This document shows, in pieces, positions 49,000-62,269 of a DNA stretch of 64,000 nucleotides. The stretch comes from Pyxicephalus adspersus. Its lineage: Eukaryota > Chordata > Amphibia > Anura > Pyxicephalidae. The notes beneath the pieces are model-generated. The model was not told where the DNA came from, ran no database searches, and saw nothing but the letters and a program-made list of their open reading frames with translations. Position numbers and translations under genes: made by a program. Within the stretch, counting starts at the first letter, position 1; each line of letters opens with the position of its first letter. The stretch covers positions 125,610,173-125,674,172 of the forward strand of contig NC_092859.1 of NCBI RefSeq assembly GCF_032062135.1. The letters run 5' to 3'.

Positions 49000-51900
49000 G
49001 ATACCAACACTTTCATGTGTGCTGCTTGTATATTGAACCCCAGACAGTAGTGGCTGTACGGGAAAAGACAGTAAATGATTTCAATATGGCACTATTGTAT
49101 GGTCTGTTGTATGGCCAGGAGATGAGATTCATGTACCAACAGGGCCACAAGCTGAGGAAATAAAGTCATTTGAGTTATTTAACTTGGTTCGCTGTGTGAT
49201 GTTTCATTATGTTTTGAATTCTTCTATGGCTCTGCTTTTAAGGCTTAGTTTTGTTAAAGAGTATATATCCTTTAATCTCTACTTGAAGTATATCAATTGC
49301 AGATGCTTTTGTACATCAGTGGTTGAGACAATTAGGTATGATCTTTGCTGCCCGTGATATTTTTATGAAATGTTGGGCTCAGATTGTAAGCATGCATGGT
49401 GTTTTCCTATGAAGTTTCCCTTTCATTTCCTCAATGAATGGTCTCCTGTGCTGGCATTGAGGGCTGTTGGCAATTTGCTTTTGTTCTAAGGTTTTGCAGA
49501 GCTTGTAATTTTTTTCCCCTCCTTTCGCCCTATATATCAAGAAGGTTTAACTGCCCGAAATAAAGCAAAGGAATTCTCCTTACTGGCAGCATTTAAAATG
49601 CCAGTGAAACAATAGCATGGCTGTGAATGATGAGTTAGGACTTTCTCTCCAGGCAACGCTTGGTTTGCTTTCACCTTAACTTTCACTTCCAGGCAACAAT
49701 TTTATTTTTAATACTATATTTTTCTATAAATCTTGGATGAAAGGCTCTTCAGTAAGCGGCTTTAGTGAAGGCCAAACCTTAAAACTTGTGTATAACTCAA
49801 AGTCCATCTTTTCTGCTTTAAAAATATATATTATATTTCCAAGTTGTGAGAGCTCTGCACCAGAGTGAAATTATTTGCACCTAAATGGTGCTAGATCTAG
49901 TTGCCATGTACATTATTTTGCTCATTTGCTCAAGTTGCTATATTTAAAATGAAAATAACATTTAACCCTGGTGAGCCCTTTGCTCTGACTAAAGCAGTGA
50001 TTCTGTGTAAATGGTTTGAAACAAGGCCATAAAGGATCACTATTGGCTAATGGCGACTCATTTCTTAAAATACTAGTAAAAATCCTCAGAGCTTCCCATG
50101 GACACTAGATGAGCTATCTTAAATTGGAACTAAAGTTCCACTTTTAGAATTGGCAATCAGGCAGGGCTTTGTTGCAGAAAGGCACAGACGATATCTCTTC
50201 TGCAATAAATATTCTGATCTACCTGCCTGCTCTTCTCAACTGTCAAAAATCTCCTCATTCTTGCTTCCCCTGTGGCCGCCGGACTCCTTTGTGGGAGCTA
50301 AATCATCATGAGATGGAAGATGATGGCAGTGCTGCAACGAAATGGGGACGGCTGATTTTTTAATTGTAAGCGTGTTCTATTGCAGAAGGGACATTGCATG
50401 TTCAGATGCAGCAAAGGACCTGACTGGTCACAATCTTAACGTGGCTTCCTTCCACCTTAACCTGGATGTTGATAGGTCTGTGTCCGGGCCTTGTTTGTAA
50501 TCCATTGGATCAGGTCGTACACATGTTCAGTTATTGTTCCTTGCAATGATGAGTGACACTGGCAGCATTTGTCATCATTATTCCTATTTATTGAACCAAG
50601 CCCTTTACTTTTCCGTGGTCAGTGTAAATACATGTTGCATGCAAGGACAGAAAAAACGCCATTGACAGTTTTCTAACAAATAATGTAGCATTGTTCTTTA
50701 TTCCCATTGCTACTATTTCTTATTTTAAATATTCACACAGTAATCTGTTAGAAATTGATACAGATACTGGCACTTGTACCATGTTTTGTTTCAAGTTAAA
50801 TACTTTAAAAAGAGGCAGAGAACTGTGCTGCTTCTCCTTTCGCTTACCAGCCACAGCCATAGATGGGTACATGGTGATCTAAACTCGGGGAAGAAGGGGG
50901 CTGAATGATGCTTGGACCTTTAGTGGCAGAAAAAATTACTATGGGGGAAAGTGTGACTTTAAGGTGAATATTACTTTAAGTTTGATAATGTGAAAATGGT
51001 ATATTATGTTATTAGATGTAAACTAACCTGTTCCAGAGCCTACGGAGAGCATCTTTAGTTGATATGTGGTCAGAACCATAAAAGAAATGCATGTGAATAT
51101 ATTAAAAGAGCCTTTTTTCTTGATTCTGACTATGCAATATTGTTGGGGAGAGAAGGAGGTTCTAGGCCAGTAGATTTGTCCTTGGGGTCCTCAATAAAAA
51201 ACAAAACAAAAAAAAAAAAAAACTTGTTTTTTAGGTGAACCAACATGACCTTACTGCAGCGGTTTATCAGTATTTCAGATGGTAATCTTATCATTTCCCA
51301 TGTTGTCTTTATAAGCCGATTTATCTAGAAATACAATTCTTACATTAGTCACTTGGCTGGAAGCGTAGACATGTTATATGCACAGCCAAAATACATAAGC
51401 ATGCAGTCTTCTCTACATTCATGTACATGCAGTCCTATCTGCCAAAAATGTGTAATTCTGGCCAACCAGGTTTCTGATGCAGAAATCTCTGCCAGTGTGC
51501 AAACGACTGAATATTTCCTTATCCACATTCACGTCAAAGCAGTATGGCTAAGTTCAGAATGTGATTGGATGGTGGAGGAAAAGCTTCCCAATGTCTCTCT
51601 GTTCTCTCCGTCACTCAGAGAGTTTCATTTGTTCAATTTACAACTATGTGCAATGCTGGTTGGCCTCTTCCTTTCAAATTTTAATGTTGATTTATATTAT
51701 GAATTGGAGTATTTTTTAAATCCAGTTATTTAAGCAAACTTGAGTCTTTTGCAATAAGTTACACTTTAGCATTGTATAGAGGCTCAATTATTCTCGAACT
51801 GATTGTTGGTGATCATTTTAGGTGATTGTATAAGCAAATGGGCGCTTAGCAGCCTGTTCTGTTGTATGGGGAGGAAGAAGGAACCCCAATGTTGGGCCTA

Positions 51901-53569
51901 CAAATGTCTTATTAGCTGTCAGCCATTTATTAGATGTGTGTCACAAATGATGTTGTAGGATACCTGTACTAACGCCACATTTTTACCCCATCATGGTTGA
52001 TCGTCAAACAATGAAAATCTTTAATATGTACGCAGCTTTAAGCTCTATTGATTTAATGAATATGCAATCCCTTTTAGTATTTGAGTCTGTCACCCTATAT
52101 TTTTATGTACTTTTTTCTTTGAAAATTGCAGGGATTAAAAAACGATTTCTTGGTCATTCTGCATGCTTTCCACATGACTATTGCCCAACTGATCGACATC
52201 GGTTAACAGGGATCGGTGAAGGAGCTAAAAGAGAAGGGGATCTGTCATATAGAATAATGGGACATCACTAATACATGTGCTAATGTTCACATAGGAATTG
52301 CCATTATAATCATGATGAATCTACCCCCTCGCTCCATCATACGTTCCTGGTGTTGTGTTTTGATAGAAAGGGCATGCCCAGTGCAGCTTGGTATGCAGGC
52401 CATTAAAGGTAATGGCAGAATATTGCCAAATCTAAAGTATGGGTTCTTTCAAGGGGGTCAGTGTGTATGTGTAGGGGATGCTGCAAAAGTGTTCTTTTCT
52501 TTTAATCATCAACATGATCACTTTTTTCTTTTTTTCCTTTTACTAGAAACCTGGCACTGGGTTATAATTGGCTAAACATTAACATTCAAGCAAGGTTTCC
52601 TAACCTTTGCAATCTGTTTTTCCCAGCAATGGACAGATGGCAGCGTCTGTATGTGCCTCATAGATGGGAAATTTGAGCCCAATCATCTATTTCATTTAAT
52701 GTATATAGGAACTCTGCTCCTCCTAGAATTTATGTTCTTCCAAATAATAAAGGCCGATTCTTCTAATTGTCACCAGTGTCTTGCACAATTTTAGTCATGG
52801 TTCGTAAGTATATTGTTCTTCACTCTGATAAAACCATATTTCTGTCCATTGTGGTAAAATGTCTGTTAAAACATTGTTGATCAAGCAAAAATTTGCTTTG
52901 TAACAGTGTTTCTTACAGTTGACTTTGAAATATAAAAGAGAGAGAAAAAATTTTTGATGCTTCAGTTCTGCCAGTCTTGTTCCCAGCGGGGAAAGGGGAA
53001 TCATGTTCTCAGCTGTGCCCTTTGTCTGGAAGTGTTTACAGAGGAGGAAAAAGGAATTTGCTAACCATCATGTTCAAAACTGAAAAAAAATCTGTGAATG
53101 CATCCAACTTTATTTGACTTCCTTTCTCACCTGTGCTTTTACTGAGCTACACATATGCTACTTTCTTAAAATAGTATTGAATTTAGTATTGAAATTGTAT
53201 TTTATAATATTTATATAAATACAACGAAGTATAAATTTTGAGCTGGTGTGTTTTGAATATGCCTTAGAAATCATGGCATATATATGCTATGTTATTCATA
53301 ACATATAATAATAACATAATTAACATCTTTAAGTTTTGCGGTTTGTTTTAGTATGAATATCATATGGTTCAATATTTTCAGCTATTCTCAGCTCAGTCAC
53401 TAACCCCACCATCCCCATTTCTGTGAGGCTGCAACATAATTGTCTGCCTCTGATCAAATCATTATTGAAACGTTAACGATATATGCAGGCACCCAGTATT
53501 GGTGTATGATTTTTATAACCAGCTTGAATATGTCCTTGTTAAAGTACTAACTACTAATCAATATCTAAT
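49000..53569. other. Intron 1, mostly unassigned
   Basis: Apart from the repeat at 50118-50440, there is a right-end fragment of the Harbinger-like family near 51990-52040 (TATGTACGCAGCTTTAAG) and an A-rich run at 51197-51222. The 126-codon frame at 51353-51733 shows no family motif. Confidence 0.5.
50118..50440. repeat. Frog repeat, TTAAATTGGAACTAAAGT family
   Basis: Begins CTTAAATTGGAACTAAAGTT, followed by GGCAATCAGGCAGGGC and a GCAGAAGGGACATTGC block near its end. It is the counterpart of 7815-8110. Confidence 0.55.
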
Positions 53570-53880
53570 CAAATGCTACCCACCTATCCCCATTCCATCA
53601 CAGAGCACTGCCATCTTCATTCTTTTTGATCTTCTGGGATGACGTAACTTTCTTATAGGCGCAGGAGTTTATTCATTCCAGCCACATGCAATGGCAGCTG
53701 GGTTTTTCTGCAACCACTGCTGACCTGCACATGCTAAATCACACAATTTGATAGCCAGGGAGGTAAGGTTATTGCAGTAGGGACATTAGCTGTCCTTTCC
53801 TGCAATATCCACCTGCCTGACAATAGTTCCATTTGATGGGAGAATGCCGCCCAAAACTTGTGATATAAAGTAGGCTTGCC
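53570..53880. repeat. Repeat of the AAAGCAGAACTAAACCC family, worn
   Basis: The core TCTGGGATGACGTAACTTTC is followed by GCGCAGGAGTTTATTC, and it ends AGGTTATTGCAGTAGGGACA. The start is not clear. Confidence 0.55.
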
Positions 53881-54846
53881 TAGTAAACAGCTACTCCACC
53901 TTTTTCATTTAAAGCCCTATTTTGGTCTCTCCCTCAATCTGGTAGCCATGTCACAGTACCAATAAATGCACCATCTACCTCAACTTTCCAGGTGGCTGTA
54001 GCCTAGTTTGCCTGTTGCTAAAAACTGATGATTATTGGACCTATTTCTTGTTTTTCAAGTTGGTCAGATGGAGAAACAAAATTGACTTGTTTTTCTGGCT
54101 ATCTTGCAGTTTTTGAATGCATACAATGTCACTGTTAGGGAACCTCATATTGCATTCTTTCCACCCTTCCAAATGAGGGCAAAAAAGCATCAGTGGCAAA
54201 GAACAACTCGGGAGCACAAAACCCCAGATTAAACAAAAAAAAAAAAAAACTTGCCTTTTCTACTTCCTATCTCCAGCTCTAGCCTGATCTGTTTGTCCCC
54301 AGGCATGGGTGAGCTCCCATGTACATTAATTATTTAATGTACAGCGCTGCATACTATGTTGGCGCTATATAAATCTTGTTAATAATAATAATGTGGGTTT
54401 AATTGGCAGGGTTCATTAGTAACAGTCTAAAAGATTAAAACAGACCTTTTATTTCTTTTAATTTCCCCTGCCTGTGAAATGAACTCAAAAAAGTTGCACT
54501 CATTTTTTTTTTTATCCCAAATACCCTAGCTTGTGTTCCATGTTGTTTTATCATTTTTATACCATGCTGTTAAATGTGTACCATCTTAATAAGTAGTTAC
54601 TAGTATTGGCATTTGGCTTGTGTTCAAAATCTCTTTGGTAGACTTGCCAAAGTTTAATGCTAGAGAAAATCCCTGTGATATCCGTGGAACAGAATACTGG
54701 CTATTGAAGCCAAGCAGATGGGTGGAAACACTGAGCATTGGAATGTGTTTTGAACTCCTATGATAAATAGTCTTTTGCATATGTATTCATTGGACTTTTA
54801 AACTTTTTTGAAGAGTTATACCATATAATTATGTCTATGAAAGTAN

Positions 54847-55250
54847 NNNNNNNNNNNNNNNNNNNNNNNNNNNNNNNNNNNNNNNNNNNNNNNNNNNNNN
54901 NNNNNNNNNNNNNNNNNNNNNNNNNNNNNNNNNNNNNNNNNNNNNNNNNNNNNNNNNNNNNNNNNNNNNNNNNNNNNNNNNNNNNNNNNNNNNNNNNNNN
55001 NNNNNNNNNNNNNNNNNNNNNNNNNNNNNNNNNNNNNNNNNNNNNNNNNNNNNNNNNNNNNNNNNNNNNNNNNNNNNNNNNNNNNNNNNNNNNNNNNNNN
55101 NNNNNNNNNNNNNNNNNNNNNNNNNNNNNNNNNNNNNNNNNNNNNNNNNNNNNNNNNNNNNNNNNNNNNNNNNNNNNNNNNNNNNNNNNNNNNNNNNNNN
55201 NNNNNNNNNNNNNNNNNNNNNNNNNNNNNNNNNNNNNNNNNNNNNNNNNN
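54847..55250. other. Assembly gap (404 N)
   Basis: It ends against a T run (55251-55270). The frames drawn across it have no meaning. Confidence 0.99.
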
Positions 55251-56401
55251 TTTTTTTTTTTTTTTTTTTTAGCATGTTAGTGTCAAAACCTGTTTGGACC
55301 TCTGTTTTATTCACACGTTGGCTTTAGCATTAATTTTCCACTAAATAAGATATTTTTTCTCTCTCCGTTAAGTACTTATTGGGTGAGTGTATTGCACAAA
55401 GCATGAAGTGACTAACCATGTTTTTGTGCCTTTTGATATCGGTAAACCTACCTGAATACACTGCTCAGCTCAAGTTCATGCTGCTAATATAATTGGAACT
55501 TTAGGCATTGAGGTACGAACTACACCGTGGAAAATCTGGGTAAAATATTTGTTATGTGCGCAAGATTTTAATATTTAAACACAAGCTGTTCTGTTCCATG
55601 TATTCAGAATAATACATACTTATGAAAAGGCAAAACACTTGTATCGGCAAGGAGCTTCCTTATGAAATGAAATTGCATTGTGGCACTACAACTTTGGAAA
55701 TGGTATATATTGCTTAGTTTGCATAATTTTCATGCAAATTCTGAGTGAAAATGAATAAAAGTGAAGCTGATGGCTGCCTGGGAAATTACTTTGATGAAGA
55801 GATGAGCCAAGGAGATAAATTCAAATCTGTGCCACTTCTCCAGTGCCTAAAACTGTCTTTTTTTTCAAATAAAAGTGTAATGACAATAATGTAGGCTGCC
55901 AATCAGGAATAGGAAGCTGAATTGTCAAATTTATCTGAAACCAGTGGTGTCCCGTCTGCAAATGTGTTCCTCAAAAACTCCTAAATAACCTTCATAACTG
56001 AAACAAATCACGCAGAAACAAGTGAGATTTTCCCTGTAACATCTGAAAACAGCGATACTATTCATCAACTGTCCTGTGTAAAAGGCCAACAATCTTGTTT
56101 GTGCTTACCCCAAATGGGCAAAGTTCAGATAGATGTCTGTTAAATATGCTGTTAACCACTAACTAGCACTATTTCCAACTGCTAGGCACAGGTTTTTGAC
56201 AGTTTGCTGAAAATGGTGGGAGTGTATGGAAACATCTCAGCAGCAGACCGCCCTAAGATGCTGCTTAAAACATACATTAGTCTTCAAAAATCCAAACGGA
56301 ACTAAACTGAAAATTAAAAACAAAAATCACACTTACATTTAGTTCTGCAGATCCCTCAATGGTGCTGGAGAAGTTCTCGATTGGGTCCCACTCCATCCTG
56401 G

Positions 56402-56462
56402 TCTTCTGGCTACATCACCCGATCTCTCATCTGCGCAGAGATCGGGTGACGTAGCCAGAAGA
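56402..56462. repeat. 26-bp inverted repeat within a frog repeat
   Basis: The arms 56402-56427 and 56437-56462 (TCTTCTGGCTACATCACCCG and its inverse with one mismatch) are separated by a 9-base loop. They lie inside a longer repeat (about 56285-56570) that starts GGAACTAAACTGAAAATTAA and is related to elements at 8225-8720 and 43985-44305. Confidence 0.88.
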
Positions 56463-57079
56463 AGGTGGCTGAAGATGGTGGCCCCGGCGCTTCCTCCACG
56501 GGGGACAAAGGAGAATTGACCTGTTGTGAAGGTGGACGAAGGAAACCTTTACACTTGTATTGAGTTCTTCTCCCTACTATAAGGAATAACAGTCAGCTCA
56601 GAGTTGGTTGGCAGGATACCATGCCATCCTGGCTCCCCTAGTGCTTTTCACAACAAGTGAACTCATCAACCATAGATAAGAGTAAGAGAAAAGGGCATCC
56701 TTCCATTGAACAGGGACAGGTAAGTATAGCAGGGTTACTTCCACTTGTGCTAGATTGTGTAGAGGACTATCGAGGACAACATTGCCACCCATGAGCCTTT
56801 CCTTCTCTGCTTCTGTCACCTCTCCTGCCTTTCGCACACTTTTCCCTCTCTCCAGTCACTTTTTTTTTTGCCTAATTCCAACTATTTCCTTGCTCTATTT
56901 TCCCCCCTCACTGTACAAATACTTATTAGGCATGGCTGACATGTCTAGGGTATTTATATTTTCTGACCACATGCTTGCAGCCCAACTCTGGGGCAACCCA
57001 AATTCTTTGCTCAGTTCAGAGAAACTAAATTTCATGACCCCTTGTATGTTTTTGTGTTTGGCTTTTCCATTACCCTAAA

Positions 57080-58040
57080 GCAAGGCACTTGTATAAGTTT
57101 AAGCATCAGCTATTCCAGCATTTAAAAATCTAAAAGCAGATATTTAGAAGTGAGAAACGTTTGGAGAAGTACGAAAAAGTGACAGAAGAATACAGATGAA
57201 GAAAAGCTGTCATGCATGAAAGATAAATGAATACACAGAGCCAGATCAGACCCGGAGGGACAAAAGATTAGAGGACATTAGAATCCATTTACGGGGATGT
57301 TCTCAAAGGAACAAGTAGCTACAAGAAGATAAGGAAAAAACAACAGATGTCCTTCCTTGAGGACAATGATTTCTTTAGAAGTTCAGACCAGGAATGGAGA
57401 GCTTAAAGGAAACCTGTACTGCGACAAATCTGTGAAGCTAAAATTACTGACCTCAATCTAAAAATGCTAGTTTCCTGGCAGTGGATTTAATACTTAAAAG
57501 TACCTCCTAACTTTCAGTGAGACTAAAAAAAAAATGCTGCTCCCTCATATGACCTTAAGCATAGGCAGAAATCATTGGCGTTGATCATGACAGATCCTGG
57601 TTTGGTCATCTGAAGTAGAAAATGTGGTCAGTGCTTGGTATAGAAGTTAGCATGAATCTTGGCTTTTTTTTCTCGGTTGATGTTATCAGTGGCTTCTTTA
57701 AGTGAAAACCGCTGCTTTTAAAATTGCAGTCTCCTCCCCATCCATTTATTATCCTAAAGGAACCTGTTACTTCCTTGCTTAGTGAAGCTGCCAAAGTAGG
57801 CAGGAGATGCAAATAAAGATCACCAACCTTTTCTAGCTTTTTCTTTACCTGGTCCAAAAGACAAATTTTTCTTCTGATTGCAGTTTGGCTGAACAGATTG
57901 TGCAGAGATTTTCAAGGACACTTAATGTTTTTGTTTGAGCTTTTGCCACGATCAAACTCTCGTCAAGCTGCAGTAGCACTTAAAGCCTTCTAAAGTGGCA
58001 TCTCAGCGCATATTATCACATTTTACAATGTCGCCAGTGC
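57080..58040. other. Intron 1, nothing recognised
   Basis: Ordinary sequence with an AAAGGAAACCTGTACTGC word near 57405 that may be the edge of a repeat. Confidence 0.5.
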
Positions 58041-58121
58041 AAAAAAAACAAAAACAGATTTGATGAGTTCTGCTTTACGTTTAGTAAAGCAGAACTCATC
58101 AAATCTGTTTTTGTTTTTTTT
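58041..58121. repeat. Perfect 37-bp inverted repeat
   Basis: The arms 58041-58077 and 58085-58121 are exact inverses, separated by a 7-base loop (CGTTTAG). The inner end of each arm (TAAAGCAGAACTCATCAAAT) resembles the terminus of the AAAGCAGAACTAAACCC repeat family. The outer end is an A/T run. Confidence 0.9.
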
Positions 58122-58497
58122 TTATTGGAACAATCTGCTTTGTTGCTGCTTGTGTTACTTATTGGGAGAATCTTTTCTTTCCACTAAGGGAGTAGTTTTA
58201 TTTTCCAGATATCCAGTTGATTCTGTAAGTCCAACATATAGAGAATGTACTCCAGAGAGGGAATGTAGAATGATCAATTGATAACCATATCCTGGCTTTT
58301 TGTTAGCAAAATAATCCCTGAAGTGGACATAGTTATTCCTAACCCTTCTCTAACCCCATTACTTGTTTTATTTCCCTTTTTGCTTTCTCGGAATATTTAG
58401 CTGGGATATACTTGGCTAGAGCTGCAATTTGGTCGTAGTTGTTACCCAGTTTGAGTTCTTGGACCTTTTAGTATAAAACTGTTTCAGAGCTTTAGAG

Positions 58498-58755
58498 CAG
58501 TGTTTCTCAACCAAGGTTCCATGGAACCCCAGGGTTTCTCTAGAGGTTACTAGAGGTTCCTTGAGCAATGAGCAATTATGACCTCTCAGGTGACCTCTGA
58601 CACCATTGATCTTTTTGACTATAAGGGTAGCATTCTTCCCACTAGCCCCCACACTAATGTACTGTGATGAGCTGTGGTTACATTTATTATAGAAGAGGTT
58701 CCTCTGAAAATTATTTCAAGGGTTCCGTCTATGTTAAAAAGGATATGAAAGCCTG
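58498..58755 (+). mobile_element. hAT MITE of the CAGTGTTTCTCAACC type
   Basis: Starts CAGTGTTTCTCAACC and ends in a worn terminus (GATATGAAAGCCTG). The flanks ctttagag (58490-58497) and ctctagaa (58756-58763) match at 6 of 8. It sits 410 bp upstream of adam10 exon 2, inside intron 1. Confidence 0.75.
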
Positions 58756-59165
58756 CTCTAGAATGTACATTATATATGTTGAGAATTGACATTTGCATTC
58801 TTTTTGCAGACATTTTTTTTGCCTTTGGCCAAGAATAGAAGAAAAGTCCCACTGCTATACCAGTGGGAATTTAAGCTTTTGTGAAATAATTTAAGCTGCC
58901 AGTAATAGCCTCCATCTTGGCTGGGATTTATTGGTATAGTATTATGAGTATTCTACTAAATGAAGTCAAACATATAATACCTGTGACCCATACTAACTAA
59001 AGAAATGTGATATTGCCTTTTGGTGGTTTTCTGGTAGCCTCGCAATGACTTCTCATTTCCTCGTTCTAATGTGCATTATAAGATTTGTCACTATTTTTTT
59101 TTTTTTGTATGTATCATGGATCTGTGACTTTTGTTTGACCATTTTCTGTCACTTTTGTTTTTTAG

Positions 59166-59316
59166 GTCAATATGGGAACCCACTGAATAATTACATTAGG
59201 CATTATGAAGGTTTAACTTATGACACAGACTCCTTACACCAAAAACACCAACGTGCCAAGAGAGCTATATCTCACGAGGATCAATTTGTACATTTGGATT
59301 TTCATGCCCATGGCAG
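59166..59316 (+). CDS. adam10: ADAM10 coding exon 2 (start of prodomain)
   Basis: Second coding exon, 151 nt, bounded by a pyrimidine-rich acceptor ending ttttttag at 59165 and the donor AG|gtaaga at 59317. It enters in phase 1, completing the Gly split with exon 1, and leaves in phase 2 inside an Arg codon. It encodes about residues 18-68: QYGNPLN at the mature N-terminus, then [25 protein letters not shown] and LDFHAHGR, all blocks I recognise from vertebrate ADAM10 prodomains. Differences from human are conservative (NNY for NKY, TYDTD for SYNVD, AI for AV, VHLD for LRLD). The prodomain acts as chaperone and inhibitor of the protease and is later removed by proprotein convertases, at a site beyond this window. 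The next exon, expected to begin with His-Phe-Asn-Leu, is not present before 64000. Confidence 0.97.
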
Positions 59317-60244
59317 GTAAGAGCTGATACTTTAAAGACATAACTGTAGGGACTGGAAGTTCATACTTTCAGTGCTGCTTGGACCTTTGGGAAATGGGTT
59401 TCCTGTTACTACGCACATTTGGCAAGACCAAACATAAAAAAAAAAATGGTTAAAAAAAATTCAATCAATGTGCAGTTTACAAAATATCTAGAATCCATGC
59501 ATGCAGCTTTTGAAGTGTGAACGCAAACTTTCAATATAATGATCATTGGACCATCATGTAAACACTGTTTAAAAGGCAGCATAAATGTTTCTTAAATTTT
59601 GTTCTTTTTAGGTTTAGCGCTCACGTTTTATCATGAGTCTGTCAAAAGGGGTACAAATTTAAATACTCCTGCATTTTTACATATTTGTACAATTTTCCCT
59701 TGTGTTTCTTGTGTGTTATTGCAGCCATTTTTCCTCTAAAAATTCGCTAATCTGATATGTATCTGGTCAGTCTGGTTCTTTATTTTGAAGCGGTCTGCAG
59801 ATGCTATTTTAGCCAGTCACTGCTGTGCTTTAGATAAGAAATGCCTTATCTGTACTGTAACCTATCACTTCCCTATTCCTGGCATAAAATAACCCCTCTG
59901 TTCTCTCCAGCATGTCTTTTATAAAGCTAATATCAGCACAAACAGACTGAAGGAACATGTGACGTTTTGTAACCTGCTACAAGCTTGTATATGGAATGGG
60001 ACCGATCTAAGCAGCCTATTACAGTGCAATAAAGCACTTCATCCAATAATTTAGTAACATGTTATCAAGTTAAAACACACGCATGATGCCACATTGAGAT
60101 AAAATGTGCTCTCTAATGGAAGGCAAGATAGTTTGAAAGTAAAACATGCTGTTTAAATGTATTTGTTTTGTAATGGGACACAAAACCAGTAGTCAGGCTT
60201 GCAACTAGTGGTTTTTGAAGGTTTAAATTTGGACTAGTTAAAAC

Positions 60245-60268
60245 TTTTTTTTTTTTTTTTTTTTTTTT
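60245..60268. repeat. Poly(T) run, 24 bases
   Basis: An uninterrupted T run in intron 2. Confidence 0.95.
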
Positions 60269-60375
60269 CCTTAAATGATTCCCAAATCCTTTCATAGACT
60301 TTTCAGTCTGATCACTGTATTTTTAATGCCTTTTTTTGTTAGTTTCAGGATCTGTTTAGTGTAATCATTAACTAA

Positions 60376-60640
60376 GGCACACACGTCAGATGATTTTGCC
60401 TGATACGAATGTTCGTTCTTATCTCAGGCGAGAATCTGATGTGAATAGCGATTGCAATAGTCCTGATGGATGCATGAAGGACCGCGATTCAAGTGAAGGG
60501 AAGCAGCAGGGTGCTGCTTGCTCTTCTCCACTCTACCCTCCCAATAGAACAAAATGGCGCTGTGTGTACAGAGCTCATTGGTAACTGGAAATGATTATGA
60601 AAGATTGTTTCCAGCAACAATAATTGAATGTTTGTACTCG
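60376..60640 (+). mobile_element. Harbinger-like MITE fragment, copy 1 of a pair
   Basis: Starts GGCACACACGTCAGATG after TAA. It contains GGCGAGAATCTGATG and GCGCTGTGTGTACAGAGCTC and stops near TAATTGAATG without the right terminus. The next copy begins within a few bases in the same orientation. Confidence 0.65.
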
Positions 60641-60646
60641 ACCTTA

Positions 60647-60930
60647 GACTACATACACACATCAGATGATTTTCATCCGTTAATCGCCTTGGCTATTATC
60701 GGACGAGAATTTGGCGTGTGTTCAGTGCTCATCCAACTTCTTTCATGTATCTGTCCTGTCAAAATCATGAACAATAGCAATACAAGTTAAGGGGAGAGAG
60801 TGCAGCGGGGTGCCGCTCCGTCGTTCTCCCTTCTCCATAGAGCAGAACGGCGCTGTATGTACAGCACTCAATTAGTCCTTTATCATTGGAAAGGATCGTT
60901 AAAGATCCTTTCCAAGACAATTCTTGAATG
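60647..60930 (+). mobile_element. Harbinger-like MITE fragment, copy 2 of a pair
   Basis: Starts GACTACATACACACATCAGA after TTA and follows the same order of words as copy 1 (TCGGACGAGAATTTGG, GGCGCTGTATGTACAGC, GGAAAGGATCGTTAAAG). Both copies break at the same internal point (TTGAATG), which suggests a tandem duplication of a truncated element. Confidence 0.65.
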
Positions 60931-62269
60931 TAATCCAAAAAACTCCACTCATACCATAAAATCTTTCCCTATTTTTAGTAAACAATCTTTCAATCAGTAT
61001 TATGGTTGTGTGTGTTTTGCATATTTTTATTATTTGCCAGACACCATTTTCAAATCTTGATTTTCTTCATTGTCCAATTTGTGTTTTATTAGCTTTGAAA
61101 GGGTTCCTTGGATTGTGTAGACTGAAAGATAGCTGCCTGAGAGAGCCTATTATCCGTGTGCTGGAATTTCATCTGTACATGTAGCCTCGGGGAGGGGAGG
61201 TAGAAGGTGCTTCTTTCAGAAGCAGTTTGTAATGCCTGGCAAGGATTCTAAAACCATTATGGTGTGGTATTGCCTTACCTTTCCCATCATATAAAGGACC
61301 CTGCTGATTTTACTTATTTATTGTACACTCTGAGAAATACATATTTAAATAATATTTGATTCTTCTGTATTCAGATGCTGTTTTTGAAATGTTTCATGCC
61401 AACACAAAGCTTTGTCTAGTGTTGCAGCAACCACAAGAAATGCTTTGTTTTGGTGTTCTTGTGTTGGCCTTGAACATCTCTGTTCAGTGTATTGTATCTT
61501 TTTTGCATGAATGAATACATTCTGTTGCTATCTGTCAGGGAAAAATGGGTGAATGGTATTGTCACCCTGGATCTCTGCTTTGATATAAAAGAAAATTGTG
61601 TGAGCTTAACTTGTCCTGAACACAATGGAAGTCGGCTCCATTTCAAGCCTCTAAAATTTTTTATTATGCAGCGTTAGTCGGATTTAAGGTAATGGGATTC
61701 CTTTTTTTAATTGCACTTCTTGTAGTCCTATCTATAAATCACATCACATGTATGCACACAGATTGTAATACAGACACCTATTTTTGCTTAAAGGTACAGT
61801 TGTAGAGTTAGGTTTGACCGTACATTGATTGACTTCTATTGATCTTCAGTTTGATTAACTTGTTTAATATAAATGTGAAACTTTGATTTTCACTTCATTG
61901 TATTTCTGCACAATGTAAATGATACACATTTGATTATATATTACTGGTGCTTTGTAATTAATCTTTTCACTCAATTGATCTCCTGATTATTGGTGATATG
62001 AACATGGGTTTGCATGCTCCACAAAATTCATTTGAGAGATTGATCAAGAGATGTTGATAGAAAAATCTGACCTGACCAGCTGATGTAGAGTGTGGAATTG
62101 AAAGAACCTCAAACACTTTTGCTTGATGAATTCATATTTTGCTGTCAGTTCAATGAAAGTATTGAAACTAGGATGCCTGATTGGACAGGAAAAGTAAGCC
62201 AAAATTTCTCTTGTGTTCATTTCTCTGTGCTCCTTTGGTATCTCTGTTGTTGACCTTTTTGCTTTAGAA

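Larger units (their letters stand above)
20222..59165 (+). other. adam10: adam10 intron 1 (38,944 bp)
   Basis: Intron 1 runs from gtgaga at 20222 to ttttttag at 59165. A very long first intron is usual for vertebrate ADAM10. No further coding exon of ADAM10 is expected or seen inside it. It is filled with transposon remnants, microsatellites and two assembly gaps of unknown true length, so the intron size is approximate. Confidence 0.9.

Noticed and set aside
54831..55314. Frames of 149 and 159 codons
   Set aside because: They cross the run of N and are artefacts.
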